NCBI GenBank assembly: GCA_024742705.1
Contig: JANSXZ010000006.1
Coordinates: 124,001 to 188,000, forward strand
Direction: 5' to 3'
Length of the DNA: 64,000 nt
Origin: Paracoccaceae bacterium
GTDB lineage: Bacteria; Pseudomonadota; Alphaproteobacteria; Rhodobacterales; Rhodobacteraceae
Shown: positions 9,044-19,638 of the stretch, in pieces
How the letters are laid out: every line of letters starts with the position of its first letter
How positions within the stretch are numbered: the first letter of the stretch is position 1
Position numbers and translations under genes: made by a program
Notes under the pieces: model-generated
The model's input: the letters and a program-made list of their open reading frames with translations, nothing else
Database searches by the model: none
What the model was told of the DNA's origin: nothing

Positions 9044-9535
9044 GTGTCGCTGAGCCTGCGCATCCTCGACCGGGCGACCCAGGGCCTGAACCTCGCCGGG
9101 TCGGCGCTGATTCTGGTGCTGATGCTGCTGATCGGGGCCGACGTGATCGGGCGCGCGGCCTTCGGCACGCCGATCAGCGGCGTGCCTGAAATCGTCACGA
9201 TGTCGATCGTGGCGATCGTTTTCCTGCAAATCCCGCAAGCGCTGCGGGCCGGGCGGATGACGCGGTCGGACGGGCTTGGCGGGTGGCTGGCGCGGCGGTA
9301 TCCGGCGGCGGGCCGCGCGCTGGACACGCTGTTCGACCTGATCGCCATTGCCGTTACCGGCGTGATCGTCCACGGCACCTGGCCGATCTTCGCGCGCGCC
9401 TGGCAGCGCGGCGAGTTCGTCGGCGCGGTAGGCGATTTCACGGCGCCGGTCTGGCCGGTCAAGCTGACCATCCTTGTGGGTGGCGGATTTCTGATCGCGC
9501 AGTTCGCGGCGCGCATCGCACGGCGCCATTCATGA
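9044..9535 (+). CDS. TRAP transporter small permease (DctQ-like)
   Basis: A 163-residue membrane protein with four predicted hydrophobic segments, the size and topology of the DctQ subunit. It begins at a GTG (9044) 7 bases after the receptor gene. Its stop overlaps the start of the large permease gene by 4 bases (ATGA at 9532-9535). The segment GRAAFGTPISGVPEI is typical of the family. It couples the receptor to the large DctM subunit in the inner membrane. Confidence 0.88.
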   Translation: MSLSLRILDRATQGLNLAGSALILVLMLLIGADVIGRAAFGTPISGVPEIVTMSIVAIVFLQIPQALRAGRMTRSDGLGGWLARRYPAAGRALDTLFDLIAIAVTGVIVHGTWPIFARAWQRGEFVGAVGDFTAPVWPVKLTILVGGGFLIAQFAARIARRHS

Positions 9536-10845
9536 CGCCCTTCGACATCGGCCTTTTGTCGTTGCTGGCGATGGGCGGTCTGGTGCTGGCCGGGCTGTTT
9601 GTGCCCATCGCGCTGATCGCCTGTTCCTTCGTGGGGGTCTGGGCGATCAAGGGCTCGCCCGTTCTGGCCGCCAAACTGCTGGCGCTGGCCGCGAACGACG
9701 CGATTTCATCGTATTTCTTCGGGGTCGTGCCGCTGTTCGTGCTGATGGGGTTTGTCGTCTCCGAGGCCGGCTTCGGGCGCGACGCCTTCGACGTGGCCAA
9801 TGCCGCGTTCCGGCGGTTGAAGGGCGGTCTGGGCGTGGGCACGGTGGGGGCCAACGCCATCTTCGCGGCGATCACCGGCATTTCGATCGCATCGGCGGCC
9901 GTATTCACCAAGATCGCGGTGCCCGAGATGATCCGCCACGGATATGTGCCGCGCTTTGCTGTCGGCGTCGTGGCCGGATCTTCGGTTCTGGGCATGATGA
10001 TACCGCCATCGCTGTTGCTGATCCTGTTCGGTATTCTGGCCGAACAGAGCATCGGCGATCTGTTCATCGCCGGGATCGGTCCGGGCATCCTTCTGGCGGT
10101 GGTTTTCGCGCTGGGCATTCTGGCCATGGCACGGTTCACGCCCGGCCGGGTGGGGCAGACCCGCAGCGCCGAAGCCGGCGCGATGCCGGCGCGGGTGCTG
10201 GTGGCGCGGACGCTGCCGATCGCGGTGTTGATCGTGCTGGTGCTGGGCGGGATCTATGCCGGGCTGTTCACCCCGGTGGAAGCCGGCGCCATGGGCGCCA
10301 TCGGCGCGCTGCTGATGGGGTTCGGCATGCGCCGCCTGACGTTGCGCCGGTTCGGCGCGGTGCTGATCGAAACCGGGCTGGTCACGGCGACGGTCTGTTT
10401 TCTGATCATCGCGGCACAGATGTATGCGCGGATGCTGGCGTTTTCGGGTGTGCCCGCCGGGCTGGGCATGTTGGCCGCCGACGCCCGGCTGGGGCTGTGG
10501 GGAGTGATGGCGATCTATTGCGCGGTGGTGATTGCCATGGGCATGATACTCGACAGTTCGTCGATCATGCTGATCGTGGTGCCGCTGATGCTGCCTGTGG
10601 TCACCGCTCTCGAGGTGGATCTGATCTGGTTCGGGATCGTCACGGTTCTGGCCGTCGAGATCGGCTTGATCACGCCGCCCTTCGGCCTTTCGGTCTATGT
10701 GATCAAGGCGACGCTGGACAGCCCCGACATCACGCTGACCGATATCTTCCGCGGCGCGGCGCCTTTCGTTGTCATGATGCTGTTCGTGCTGGGCCTCGTG
10801 CTCGGCTTTCCGGTCATTGCCACCGGGCTGATTCCCGGCCCCTGA
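9532..10845 (+). CDS. TRAP transporter large permease (DctM-like)
   Basis: A 437-residue polytopic inner-membrane protein with about a dozen hydrophobic segments, the usual DctM length. Family segments include GVVPLFVLMGFVVSEAG, SVLGMMIPPSLLLILFG and EIGLITPPFGLSVYVIK. The ATG at 9532 lies inside the dctQ stop, so the two are translationally coupled. It forms the ion-coupled translocation path of this TRAP system. A metabolic enzyme gene starts 14 bases after its stop, which ties transport to catabolism. Confidence 0.92.
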   Translation: MTPFDIGLLSLLAMGGLVLAGLFVPIALIACSFVGVWAIKGSPVLAAKLLALAANDAISSYFFGVVPLFVLMGFVVSEAGFGRDAFDVANAAFRRLKGGLGVGTVGANAIFAAITGISIASAAVFTKIAVPEMIRHGYVPRFAVGVVAGSSVLGMMIPPSLLLILFGILAEQSIGDLFIAGIGPGILLAVVFALGILAMARFTPGRVGQTRSAEAGAMPARVLVARTLPIAVLIVLVLGGIYAGLFTPVEAGAMGAIGALLMGFGMRRLTLRRFGAVLIETGLVTATVCFLIIAAQMYARMLAFSGVPAGLGMLAADARLGLWGVMAIYCAVVIAMGMILDSSSIMLIVVPLMLPVVTALEVDLIWFGIVTVLAVEIGLITPPFGLSVYVIKATLDSPDITLTDIFRGAAPFVVMMLFVLGLVLGFPVIATGLIPGP

Positions 10846-10859
10846 AGAAGGATCACACC

Positions 10860-11636
10860 ATGCCGCGCCGTTTTGTCGACCTGTCCGTGCCTCTGGAAAT
10901 GGGCATCGCATCGGATCCGCCGATGGCCTTGCCGCAGATCGCCTATTTCGATCATCGGCAGACCGCCGAACAGATCGCCAGCTTCTTTCCCGGCCTGACA
11001 ACCGAGGATCTGCCCGGCGGCGAAGGCTGGGGCATCGAACAGTTGAACATCAGCACCCACAACGGCACACATGTGGACGCACCCTATCACTATCATTCGA
11101 CGATGAACGGCGGCGAACGCGCCATCACCATCGACGAGGTGCCGCTGGAATGGTGCTTCGGGCCCGGCGTCAAACTGGATTTCCGGCATCTGCCCGACGG
11201 CCATGTGGTGCGCGCGGCGGAAATCGAGGCCGAACTGGAGCGCATCGGCCACCGTCTGCAACCGCTCGACATCGTCGTGGTGAACACCGCCGCCGGCGCC
11301 GCCTACGGGCAGCCCGACTACCTGGCGAAAGGCTGCGGAATGGGGCGCGAGGCAACCAATTTCCTGACCGCGCAGGGCGTGCGCATGTGCGGCACCGACG
11401 CCTGGAGCTGGGACGCGCCTTTCGTACATACCGCCAGACGCTATGCCGAAACCGGCGATGCCAGCATCATCTGGGAAGGCCACCGCGCGGGCATGGACCA
11501 GGGGTATTGCCAGATCGAGAAGATGAGCAACCTCGACCAGTTGCCGGCGACCGGGTTCACCGTTTCGGCCTTCCCGTTCAAGATCAAGGCGGCATCGGGT
11601 GGCTTCACCCGCGCCGTCGCCATTTTCGAGGAGTGA
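10860..11636 (+). CDS. Cyclase-family metal hydrolase (kynurenine formamidase-like fold)
   Basis: A 258-residue protein of the putative cyclase family (PF04199). The metal-binding signature HNGTHVDAPYHYH is clear near residue 65, matching H-x-G-T-H-x-D-x-P-x-H. Members hydrolyse amides or lactones or act on isatin/N-formylkynurenine. It is transcribed with the TRAP genes and is followed 6 bases later by a fumarylacetoacetase-family gene, suggesting sequential ring-opening or hydrolysis of the imported compound. The actual substrate cannot be named. Confidence 0.85.
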   Translation: MPRRFVDLSVPLEMGIASDPPMALPQIAYFDHRQTAEQIASFFPGLTTEDLPGGEGWGIEQLNISTHNGTHVDAPYHYHSTMNGGERAITIDEVPLEWCFGPGVKLDFRHLPDGHVVRAAEIEAELERIGHRLQPLDIVVVNTAAGAAYGQPDYLAKGCGMGREATNFLTAQGVRMCGTDAWSWDAPFVHTARRYAETGDASIIWEGHRAGMDQGYCQIEKMSNLDQLPATGFTVSAFPFKIKAASGGFTRAVAIFEE

Positions 11637-11642
11637 ACCGCC

Positions 11643-12533
11643 ATGCATCTGGGCACCCTTCACCACGATGGCCGCGACAGGGTCATGGTCCGCAAATCCG
11701 GCACAGAGGCGGTGGACCTGTCGCATCTCTTCGCGAACATGGTTGAAATGATCGAGGCCGGCGACGCCGCGCTGGCGGCGGCGCGCGCGGCGCTGGAAGG
11801 CGGTGGCGAAACGGTATCGCTGACCGATTGCGCGTTCCGCTGTCCGCTGCGGCCGGTACAGTACCGCGATTGTCTGGTATTCGAGGATCATCTGATCGGA
11901 TCCTTTGCCCAGGCCGAGCGAATGACAGGCCGGGCCTTTGCCATCCCGCCGGTCTGGTACGACCAGCCAATCTATTACAAGGGCAACAGGATGAGCTTCA
12001 TCGGCCACGGCGAGGACGTGATCTGGCCCGGCTATGCCGCCCATCTGGATGTGGAACTGGAACTGGCCATCGTGATCGGCAAGACCGGCACGTCCGTGTC
12101 GCGCGCGGATGCGCCCCGCCACATATGGGGCTATACAATTCTGAACGACGTTTCGGCGCGCGACGCGCAGATGGTGGAAATGCCCGGGCAGCTGGGCCCG
12201 GCGAAGGGCAAGGATTTCGACACCGGCAACATCCTGGGCCCATGGATCGTGACCGCCGACGAGATCGCGCATCCTGCCGCTCTGGAAATGCAGCTGCATG
12301 TCAACGGCGAGCGCTGGGGCGGAGGCAACTCGGCGCGGATGCACCACGATTTCGCACGGATCATCGAACATATCTCACAGTCCGAGACGCTGTATCCGGG
12401 CGAGGTGATCGGATCGGGGACCGTCGGCACCGGTTGCGGGCTGGAACTGGGACGGCGCCTGGAACCGGGCGATCGGTTCGACCTGACCATCGAGAAGATC
12501 GGCACCTTGTCGAACCGGATCGTCCGGGCCTGA
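11643..12533 (+). CDS. Fumarylacetoacetate hydrolase-family protein
   Basis: A 296-residue FAH-superfamily enzyme. The core segments YTILNDVSARD and the metal-site region KGKDFDTGNILGPW are diagnostic; the C-terminal GSGTVGTGCG loop is also typical. Family members cleave C-C bonds of acylpyruvates or isomerise 2-hydroxy-dienedioates. It is the last gene of the TRAP-cyclase-FAH unit. A copy of the dispersed intergenic element follows at 12618-12654, before the urease operon. Confidence 0.87.
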   Translation: MHLGTLHHDGRDRVMVRKSGTEAVDLSHLFANMVEMIEAGDAALAAARAALEGGGETVSLTDCAFRCPLRPVQYRDCLVFEDHLIGSFAQAERMTGRAFAIPPVWYDQPIYYKGNRMSFIGHGEDVIWPGYAAHLDVELELAIVIGKTGTSVSRADAPRHIWGYTILNDVSARDAQMVEMPGQLGPAKGKDFDTGNILGPWIVTADEIAHPAALEMQLHVNGERWGGGNSARMHHDFARIIEHISQSETLYPGEVIGSGTVGTGCGLELGRRLEPGDRFDLTIEKIGTLSNRIVRA

Positions 12534-12617
12534 CCCGGAGCGCGCCCGCAGGGGCGCGAAGGCGACGCTGGCGGATGTGCGGCGATCCGCCCGGCGCGGT
12601 GCGCGGGCGGCTCTTGC

Positions 12618-12654
12618 GGGAGCCTCCGGCGGGGATATTTGGCGCGAAAGGAAG
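12618..12654 (+). repeat. Dispersed intergenic element, copy 1
   Basis: The sequence runs GGGAGCCTCCGGCGGGGATA, then TTTGGCGCGAAAGGAAG. It matches the core GCCTCCGGCGGGAGTATTT of five other copies (13976, 28059, 32525, 48961, 57551). It lies 85 bases downstream of the FAH gene in sense orientation. The rest of the 12534-12823 gap shows no gene. Confidence 0.6.
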
Positions 12655-12823
12655 CCCAAGCCGGGCGCGCGGGCAGCAAACGATCAAGAAATGGGCAGGC
12701 AAGCGATCACAGGGGTGCTTGCAAGGATTTGAAATCAGGGGTTTTTGTTTGCCGCTTGCAGATTTCTGTTGTTGTCGCAGCAACCTTGGGTACGCTGACG
12801 GGCAAGAGCGCGAGGAGGCCGCC

Positions 12824-13660
12824 ATCACCCGACCTGACGTCCTGAAGGCTGAGACGGCCCTGAAACAGCCGCGCGCCCGCGGCGCTGTTTCGGTTGTGGG
12901 GCGGCGGCGCGGCGACGCAACGGTTGTCGGGGATCTGCGTCAGCAGGGTTCGCTGAAGCTGCTGTTTCCGCGGAGCGACGCGGATGCGATGACCGCCGTC
13001 CTGCTGAACACGGCGGGCGGGGTGACAGGCGGCGACCGTTTCGAGACGCGGATCGAGGCGGAGGCGGGCGGGCATCTTGTGGCAACGACGCAGGCCGCGG
13101 AGCGCGCGTATCGCGCGCAGGCTGGCGAAACCGGCCGTTTGCGCACCCGGATCGAGGTCGCGCCGGGGGCGCGTGTCGACTGGCTGCCGCAAGAGACAAT
13201 CGTTTACGATGGTGCGGCGCTGGACCGGCACCTGCGGGTGAACATGGCCGCGGATGCGGTGCTGTTGCTGGTCGAACCGGTGATTTTCGGCCGTGCCGCG
13301 ATGGGCGAGACGGTGACCGACCTGCGGTTGCGCGACCGTATCGATGTCCGGCGCGATGGCCTGCCGGTCTTTGCCGACCGCACCCGGCTGACCGGGAACG
13401 CGCGCGACCTGATGCGCCGTGGCGCTGTCGGCGCCGGTGCCGGTGCGATGGCGAGCCTGGTCTATGCGGCGCCCGATGCCGCGCGGTTCGTTGCCCCGGC
13501 GCGGGAGATCGTGCAGCACCGTGGCGGTGTCAGCCTGGTGCGTGACGGTGTGCTGTTTGCCCGTGTGCTGGCCAAAGACGGCTTTGCGCTGCGCCGGACC
13601 CTGTTGCCGCTTATCGCGTCGATGAGCGTAACCCCCCTGCCCCGAACATGGATTTTGTGA
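12824..13660 (+). CDS. ureD: Urease accessory protein UreD
   Basis: The frame from [20 protein letters not shown] to the TGA at 13658-13660 is a full UreD ([34 protein letters not shown]), the scaffold of the UreDFG nickel-insertion complex. No ATG, GTG or TTG is in frame near the expected N-terminus. The best ribosome site, GAGGAGG at 12812-12818, is 5 bases from an ATC codon at 12824, giving 278 residues. The nearest in-frame alternatives are a TTG at 12749 and a CTG at 12839, neither with a good ribosome site. UreD may therefore start at ATC, or the base is an error. It heads the urease operon and precedes ureA by 1 base. Confidence 0.85.
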   Translation: MTRPDVLKAETALKQPRARGAVSVVGRRRGDATVVGDLRQQGSLKLLFPRSDADAMTAVLLNTAGGVTGGDRFETRIEAEAGGHLVATTQAAERAYRAQAGETGRLRTRIEVAPGARVDWLPQETIVYDGAALDRHLRVNMAADAVLLLVEPVIFGRAAMGETVTDLRLRDRIDVRRDGLPVFADRTRLTGNARDLMRRGAVGAGAGAMASLVYAAPDAARFVAPAREIVQHRGGVSLVRDGVLFARVLAKDGFALRRTLLPLIASMSVTPLPRTWIL

Positions 13661-13661
13661 C

Positions 13662-13964
13662 ATGCAACTGACCCCCAGAGAAAAAGACAAGCTGTTGGTG
13701 GCGATGGCCGCCGAGGTGGCGCGCAAGCGATTGGCGCGCGGTGTGAAGCTGAACCATCCCGAAGCGATCGCCCTGATCACCGATGCGGTTGTGGAGGGAG
13801 CGCGCGACGGGCGGTCGGTTGCGGACATGATGCAGGCCGGGGCGCAGGTGCTGACGCGCGCGCAGTGCATGGAAGGGGTGCCGGAGATGATCCACGACGT
13901 GCAGGTCGAGGCGACGTTTCCTGATGGTACCAAGCTGGTAACGGTGCATGATCCGATCCGTTGA
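13662..13964 (+). CDS. ureA: Urease gamma subunit UreA
   Basis: A 100-residue protein beginning [20 protein letters not shown], with [11 protein letters not shown] and the C-terminal [15 protein letters not shown]; all match urease gamma. With UreB and UreC it forms the (alpha-beta-gamma)3 nickel hydrolase that splits urea to ammonia and carbamate in the cytoplasm. It starts 1 base after ureD. A copy of the dispersed element lies between it and ureB. Confidence 0.97.
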   Translation: MQLTPREKDKLLVAMAAEVARKRLARGVKLNHPEAIALITDAVVEGARDGRSVADMMQAGAQVLTRAQCMEGVPEMIHDVQVEATFPDGTKLVTVHDPIR

Positions 13965-13975
13965 GGCGGATTTCG

Positions 13976-14010
13976 AGGCCGGGAGCGTGAGTATTTCAGG
14001 AACAATGAAG
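13976..14010 (+). repeat. Dispersed intergenic element, copy 2 (between ureA and ureB)
   Basis: GAGGCCGGGAGCGTGAGTAT, then TTCAGGAACAATGAAG. It matches the copy at 48961-48993 closely over GAGTATTTC...GAACAATGAAG. It lies 12 bases after the ureA stop in sense orientation. The ATGAAG end opens a 19-codon frame that overlaps the ureB ATG, but this follows from the repeat and I do not call it a gene. Confidence 0.55.
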
Positions 14011-14060
14011 GCGCTGCGGGAGATCGTGACCGGCGCCGGGCGGAAGCGAAAGGAGAGGCG

Positions 14061-14366
14061 ATGATACCCGGAGAGGTGATGACGGCGCAGGGGCACCTGA
14101 CGCTGAACGAGGGGGCCGAGGCGATCACGCTGATGGTTGCCAATACCGGCGACCGGCCGGTGCAGGTGGGCAGCCACTATCATTTCGGCGAGGCGAACGC
14201 GGCGCTGTCGTTTGACCGGGCGGCGGCGCGCGGCATGCGTCTGGACATCGCGGCGGGAACGGCGGTGCGGTTCGAGCCTGGCCAGCGGCGCGAGGTCAAT
14301 TTGATCCCGGTAGGCGGTGCGCGGCGGATCTTTGGGTTCAACCAGCAGGTCATGGGGGCATTGTGA
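14061..14366 (+). CDS. ureB: Urease beta subunit UreB
   Basis: A 101-residue protein beginning [18 protein letters not shown], with [19 protein letters not shown] and a C-terminal [15 protein letters not shown], all diagnostic of urease beta. AAAGGAGAGG just upstream is a strong ribosome site. It follows ureA after 96 bases containing the dispersed element. The next gene in the operon is not ureC but an AhpD-like gene starting 1 base after its stop. Confidence 0.97.
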   Translation: MIPGEVMTAQGHLTLNEGAEAITLMVANTGDRPVQVGSHYHFGEANAALSFDRAAARGMRLDIAAGTAVRFEPGQRREVNLIPVGGARRIFGFNQQVMGAL

Positions 14367-14367
14367 G

Positions 14368-14772
14368 ATGGCAACGGTCGCATTGATCGAAGACGCGGAG
14401 GCGGATCCCGAGGTTCTGGCGGTGTTCGCGGACATAAGAGCCACGCGCGGGAGCGATTTCATCAACAATTTCTGGCGCGCGCTGGCGCAGGATCCGGCGC
14501 TGTTGCGGGCAACCTGGGAGCGGTTGAAACAGGTGATGGGCCCCGGCGCCCTGGACCCCCTGGTCAAGGAGATGATCTATGTCGCGGTGTCAACGGCGAA
14601 CGGCTGTTCGTACTGCATCCACTCGCACACCGCCGCCGCGCGGGCGCGGGGCATGAGCGACGCGCAGTATGGCGAGTTGCTGAGCGTGATCGGCATGGCC
14701 AGTACCACCAACGCACTGGTCACCGGGATGCAGGTGCCGGTGGATGCCGCCTTCCGCGTGGACGCGCCCTGA
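14368..14772 (+). CDS. AhpD/carboxymuconolactone decarboxylase-like protein in urease operon
   Basis: A 134-residue all-helical protein starting MATVALIEDAEADPEV. The segment KEMIYVAVSTANGCSYC, followed by IHSH, carries the E-x11-C-x2-C-x3-H redox motif of AhpD-like peroxidase/alkylhydroperoxidase proteins. It lies between ureB and ureC, starting 1 base after ureB. It may protect the cell or apo-urease from oxidative damage, but no such role is shown by the sequence; a general CMD-family function is also possible. Confidence 0.85.
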   Translation: MATVALIEDAEADPEVLAVFADIRATRGSDFINNFWRALAQDPALLRATWERLKQVMGPGALDPLVKEMIYVAVSTANGCSYCIHSHTAAARARGMSDAQYGELLSVIGMASTTNALVTGMQVPVDAAFRVDAP

Positions 14773-14854
14773 TGCGCGGCGGCCCGAAGCGCCGGGCGAT
14801 GCGGGTCGGGTACCGGACGGTGCGGCCGGGCGCACGGGGGGCCATGCCGTGCCG

Positions 14855-15331
14855 ATGCCCCTGACCGGATCGTGCGATTGCCGCGCGGTGCGTTTCACCT
14901 GTGCAAGCCACACGCCGTACCCCTACATGCGTTGCTATTGCAATGCCTGCCGCAAGACCGCCGGTGGCGGCGGGTTCGCGATCAACATAATGGCGCGCGC
15001 CGACAGTCTGGAGGTGACCGGCCGGGCGCGGATGTCGGCCTATGGCATCGTGGCCGAGCGCGGCGCCGAGGGGCCGGCGCGGCGTTCTTTCTGCACGGAC
15101 TGTGGATCGTACCTGTGGAATTTCGATCCGACCTGGCCGGACCTGCTGCATCCCTTTGCCTCGGCGATCGACACGCCGCTGCCTGTGCCGCCGGAACGCA
15201 GCCACATCATGCTGGCGTATCGGGCCGCCTGGTGCGCGCCCGAAATCCGCGAGGGCGACAGCGCCTTTTCCCTTTATCCGGATCAGTCCATCGAAGACTG
15301 GCACCGGACCCGCAACCTTTGGCTCGATTAG
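14855..15331 (+). CDS. GFA-family zinc protein (CENP-V/GFA domain) in urease operon
   Basis: A 158-residue protein starting [14 protein letters not shown]. Zinc ligands are visible as CDC, C-x-C-x2-C ([10 protein letters not shown]) and CTDCGSYLW, the pattern of glutathione-dependent formaldehyde-activating (GFA) and CENP-V-like domains. The ATG at 14855 was chosen because CDC must lie near the N-terminus; a run of Gs upstream can serve as a ribosome site. It sits between the AhpD-like gene and ureC. Whether it binds a glutathione adduct or another thiol compound is unknown. Confidence 0.85.
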   Translation: MPLTGSCDCRAVRFTCASHTPYPYMRCYCNACRKTAGGGGFAINIMARADSLEVTGRARMSAYGIVAERGAEGPARRSFCTDCGSYLWNFDPTWPDLLHPFASAIDTPLPVPPERSHIMLAYRAAWCAPEIREGDSAFSLYPDQSIEDWHRTRNLWLD

Positions 15332-15341
15332 GAGACCACCG

Positions 15342-17051
<1,710 letters not shown>

Positions 17052-17293
17052 AACCCGGCACCGGGCACCAATGCACTTGCAGCATCAGATGGTGCCGCGC
17101 GCCATCGGCAGAATATTCCGCAACACGACCTACAGGCGTTAAAACATGAATCTGGCATTCAAATCTGACCCAAACACCGGAAACACAGCCTTGCGCGTAG
17201 CGCACATCGGGTATTCCGGATTGGCGCTACCCTCGCTGCACCGCGGCACCTACCTTCGTTTGCAGACACGTCATTGCAACCGGAGACACCCAG

Positions 17294-17521
17294 ATGGCCT
17301 ATTTCACCACGCATTCGGACGCCCGCACCAACCCGATCCTCGATGCGGTCGGTGCTGCGCTGACATCGGTCGGCAACGCCATTGTCGCGATCAGCGAAGC
17401 GAACTCGAAGGTACGCCAGGCCGAAGCCCTGCACGCGCTGAGCGACGCGGAACTGGCGGCGCGTGGCCTGAAGCGCGAGGACATCGCGCGCTACGTCTTC
17501 GCCGACAGCTACTGGGTCTGA
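17294..17521 (+). CDS. DUF1127 small protein within urease operon
   Basis: A 75-residue protein with the C-terminal DUF1127 arginine-poor variant: LHALSDAELAARGLKREDIARYVF. This motif resembles the YjiS-like domain, which in related bacteria binds RNA or nucleases. CCGGAGAC precedes the ATG. It lies 242 bases after ureC and 16 bases before ureE. The upstream gap (17052-17293) is less GC-rich and contains no other gene, so an internal promoter here is plausible. Its role in urea metabolism is unknown. Confidence 0.8.
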   Translation: MAYFTTHSDARTNPILDAVGAALTSVGNAIVAISEANSKVRQAEALHALSDAELAARGLKREDIARYVFADSYWV

Positions 17522-17537
17522 CCCGCGGAGGCCCGGC

Positions 17538-18044
17538 ATGACCGGGCCGGCGCTGACCGCGCGGCGCTATCACGACCATGCGCATGCCGCGCCCTCGGGT
17601 GTGCTGCGGCTGACCTACGAGGCGCGGTTCCTGCGCCGCAAGGTGATCGCGCTAACCGACGGGCGCGACGTGCTGATCGACCTGCCGCAGACGACATCCC
17701 TGAACCATGGCGGGGTTCTGATCACCACACAGGGCGCGGAAATCGCGGTGGAGGCAGCCGCCGAACCGCTGATCGAGGTGACAGGCGACGCGCTGGCGCG
17801 GATCGCCTGGCACGTCGGCAACCGCCACACCCCGTGCCAGATCGAATCCGGGCGGCTTCTTATCCAGCCGGACCATGTGATTGTCGACATGCTGGCACGG
17901 ATCGGCGCAGCCACGCGCGAGGTGTGCGAACCTTTCACGCCGGAAGGCGGCGCCTATGGCCACGGCCGCACCCACGGCCACGATCACGGGCATGGGCATG
18001 GGCATGGGCACGACCACACGCACGGGCACGGGCATGACCACTGA
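17538..18044 (+). CDS. ureE: Urease nickel chaperone UreE
   Basis: A 168-residue UreE: N-terminal RLTYEARFLRRKV peptide-binding domain, central WHVGNRHTPCQIE and DHVIVDML metal-binding domain, and a C-terminal tail from about residue 144 in which roughly every second residue is His. The tail stores nickel for delivery to UreG/apo-urease. It overlaps the start of ureF by 11 bases, so the last codons of the His tail carry the ureF start. The tail is encoded by imperfect GGGCAT/CACGGGCAC hexamer repeats. Confidence 0.95.
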   Translation: MTGPALTARRYHDHAHAAPSGVLRLTYEARFLRRKVIALTDGRDVLIDLPQTTSLNHGGVLITTQGAEIAVEAAAEPLIEVTGDALARIAWHVGNRHTPCQIESGRLLIQPDHVIVDMLARIGAATREVCEPFTPEGGAYGHGRTHGHDHGHGHGHGHDHTHGHGHDH

Positions 18045-18675
18045 CCTGCTGACGCTGGTGCACTGGCTGTCGCCGGCCTATCCTGTCGGTGCCTTCAGCT
18101 ATTCGCACGGCCTGGAACGATCGGTAGAACAGGGCGTGGTCCGCGACGCGGCCACCTTCGACGCATGGTTGCGCGACATCCTGGAACTGGGCGCGGGGCG
18201 GGCAGATGCCGTCCTTCTGGCCTGCGCGTACCGCGCCGGCGACGCCGATGAACTGGCCGAAACCGATGCGCTGGCGCGCGCGCTTTCGCCGTCGCGTGAA
18301 CGGGCCATGGAAACCACGTTGCAGGGCGAAGCCTTTGCCCGGACGACCGCGGCGATCTGGGGCGGGGACGCCGTGGCGCTGACCTACCCGGTGGCAGTGG
18401 GCGCTGCGGCGGCGGCCCAGGATCTGCCGCTCGGCGCGGTTCTGGAAATCTTCGTGCATGCCTTTGCCGCCAACCTGACATCGGCAGCCATCCGGCTGGT
18501 ACCGCTGGGCCAGACCGAAGCGCACACCGTTCTGGCCGGGGTCGCACCGCTGTGCCGCCAGATCGCACGCGAGGCCGAGACCGCCGGGCTGGACGATCTG
18601 GGCAGCTGCGTGTTCCTGGCCGACATCGCGTCGATGCAGCACGAGACCATGTACAGCCGGCTGTTCAGGTCATGA
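18034..18675 (+). CDS. ureF: Urease accessory protein UreF
   Basis: A 213-residue all-helical protein. [17 protein letters not shown] near the N-terminus and [23 protein letters not shown] at the C-terminus (read in two pieces) are hallmark UreF segments. I chose the ATG at 18034 ([12 protein letters not shown]), inside the end of ureE; upstream codons translate the UreE His repeat in another frame. UreF is the GTPase-gating partner in the UreDFG activation complex. Confidence 0.94.
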   Translation: MTTDLLTLVHWLSPAYPVGAFSYSHGLERSVEQGVVRDAATFDAWLRDILELGAGRADAVLLACAYRAGDADELAETDALARALSPSRERAMETTLQGEAFARTTAAIWGGDAVALTYPVAVGAAAAAQDLPLGAVLEIFVHAFAANLTSAAIRLVPLGQTEAHTVLAGVAPLCRQIAREAETAGLDDLGSCVFLADIASMQHETMYSRLFRS

Positions 18676-18829
18676 TCCCGTCTCTTTGCCGCAATTTTCA
18701 GCACCGGCCGGGTCCGGCGGATGCGCCAGACCGACGCATTTGCGAAGTGCGCCGGAACGGTGTCATATGCAGGACATGCGGGCGCGGCGGCAGGCCGGGC
18801 ACAGGTTCCACGAATCGGAGACCCACGAC

Positions 18830-19468
18830 ATGACATCCCCAAACGGCCCGCTGCGCGTGGGCATCGGCGGCCCGGTAGGCGCGGGCAAGACCACGCTGAC
18901 GGCAGCATTGTGCCGGCATCTGCGCGACGATTTTTCCGTCGCGGCCATCACCAACGACATCTACACGCAGGAAGATGCCGAAGCGTTGATGCGGATGCAG
19001 GCGCTGCCGCAAGACCGCATCATGGGCGTTGAAACCGGCGGTTGCCCGCACACCGCCATCCGCGAGGACGCCTCGATCAACCTTGCCGCGGTGGCGGCCA
19101 TGCGCGACCGCCACCCCGATCTCGACCTGATCCTGATCGAATCCGGCGGCGACAATCTTTCGGCCACCTTCAGCCCAGAATTGGCCGATATCACGCTTTA
19201 TGTCATCGATGTAGCGGCAGGCGAGGAAATACCGCGCAAGGGCGGCCCGGCCATCACCCGGTCGGATCTTCTGGTGATCAACAAGACCGATCTTGCGCCT
19301 CATGTTGGGGCCTCTCTCGAGGTCATGGACCGGGATGCGCGCCGGATGCGCGCCGACCGCCCGTTCGAGTTTGTCGCGCTGAGATCCGGGGCCGGTGTGG
19401 ACAGGATCGCGGCGCATATCCTGGCACTGGGCGGTCTGACCCGCCCGGCGCAGAGCGCCGCCGAATAG
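18830..19468 (+). CDS. ureG: Urease activation GTPase UreG
   Basis: A 212-residue SIMIBI GTPase. P-loop [10 protein letters not shown] at 13-22, metal-binding CPH at 72-74, and base-recognition NKTD are all present. It couples GTP hydrolysis to nickel transfer into urease. The ATG at 18830 fits the family N-terminus. It is separated from ureF by 154 bases in which I see no convincing gene; a separate start of translation is needed here, unlike the ureE-ureF overlap. Confidence 0.96.
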   Translation: MTSPNGPLRVGIGGPVGAGKTTLTAALCRHLRDDFSVAAITNDIYTQEDAEALMRMQALPQDRIMGVETGGCPHTAIREDASINLAAVAAMRDRHPDLDLILIESGGDNLSATFSPELADITLYVIDVAAGEEIPRKGGPAITRSDLLVINKTDLAPHVGASLEVMDRDARRMRADRPFEFVALRSGAGVDRIAAHILALGGLTRPAQSAAE

Positions 19469-19638
19469 CCATCCCGCCCGCCCCGCGTGCACAACGCGCA
19501 GGGCACCGCATGTCGGTGCCGGCACCGAATGGCGGGACCGAGATGAACGACGGATTTTTTCTGCGACCGGACACACCAGTCCGCAAGATCAGGACGAACA
19601 CAAAGGCAAGACGTAAGGCGATGCGGGAGAAAACCGGA

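Noticed and set aside
14005..14064. A 19-codon frame ([12 protein letters not shown]...) whose stop overlaps the ureB ATG.
   Set aside because: Its start lies in the ATGAAG end of the dispersed element copy at 13976-14010, so the frame is explained by the repeat.
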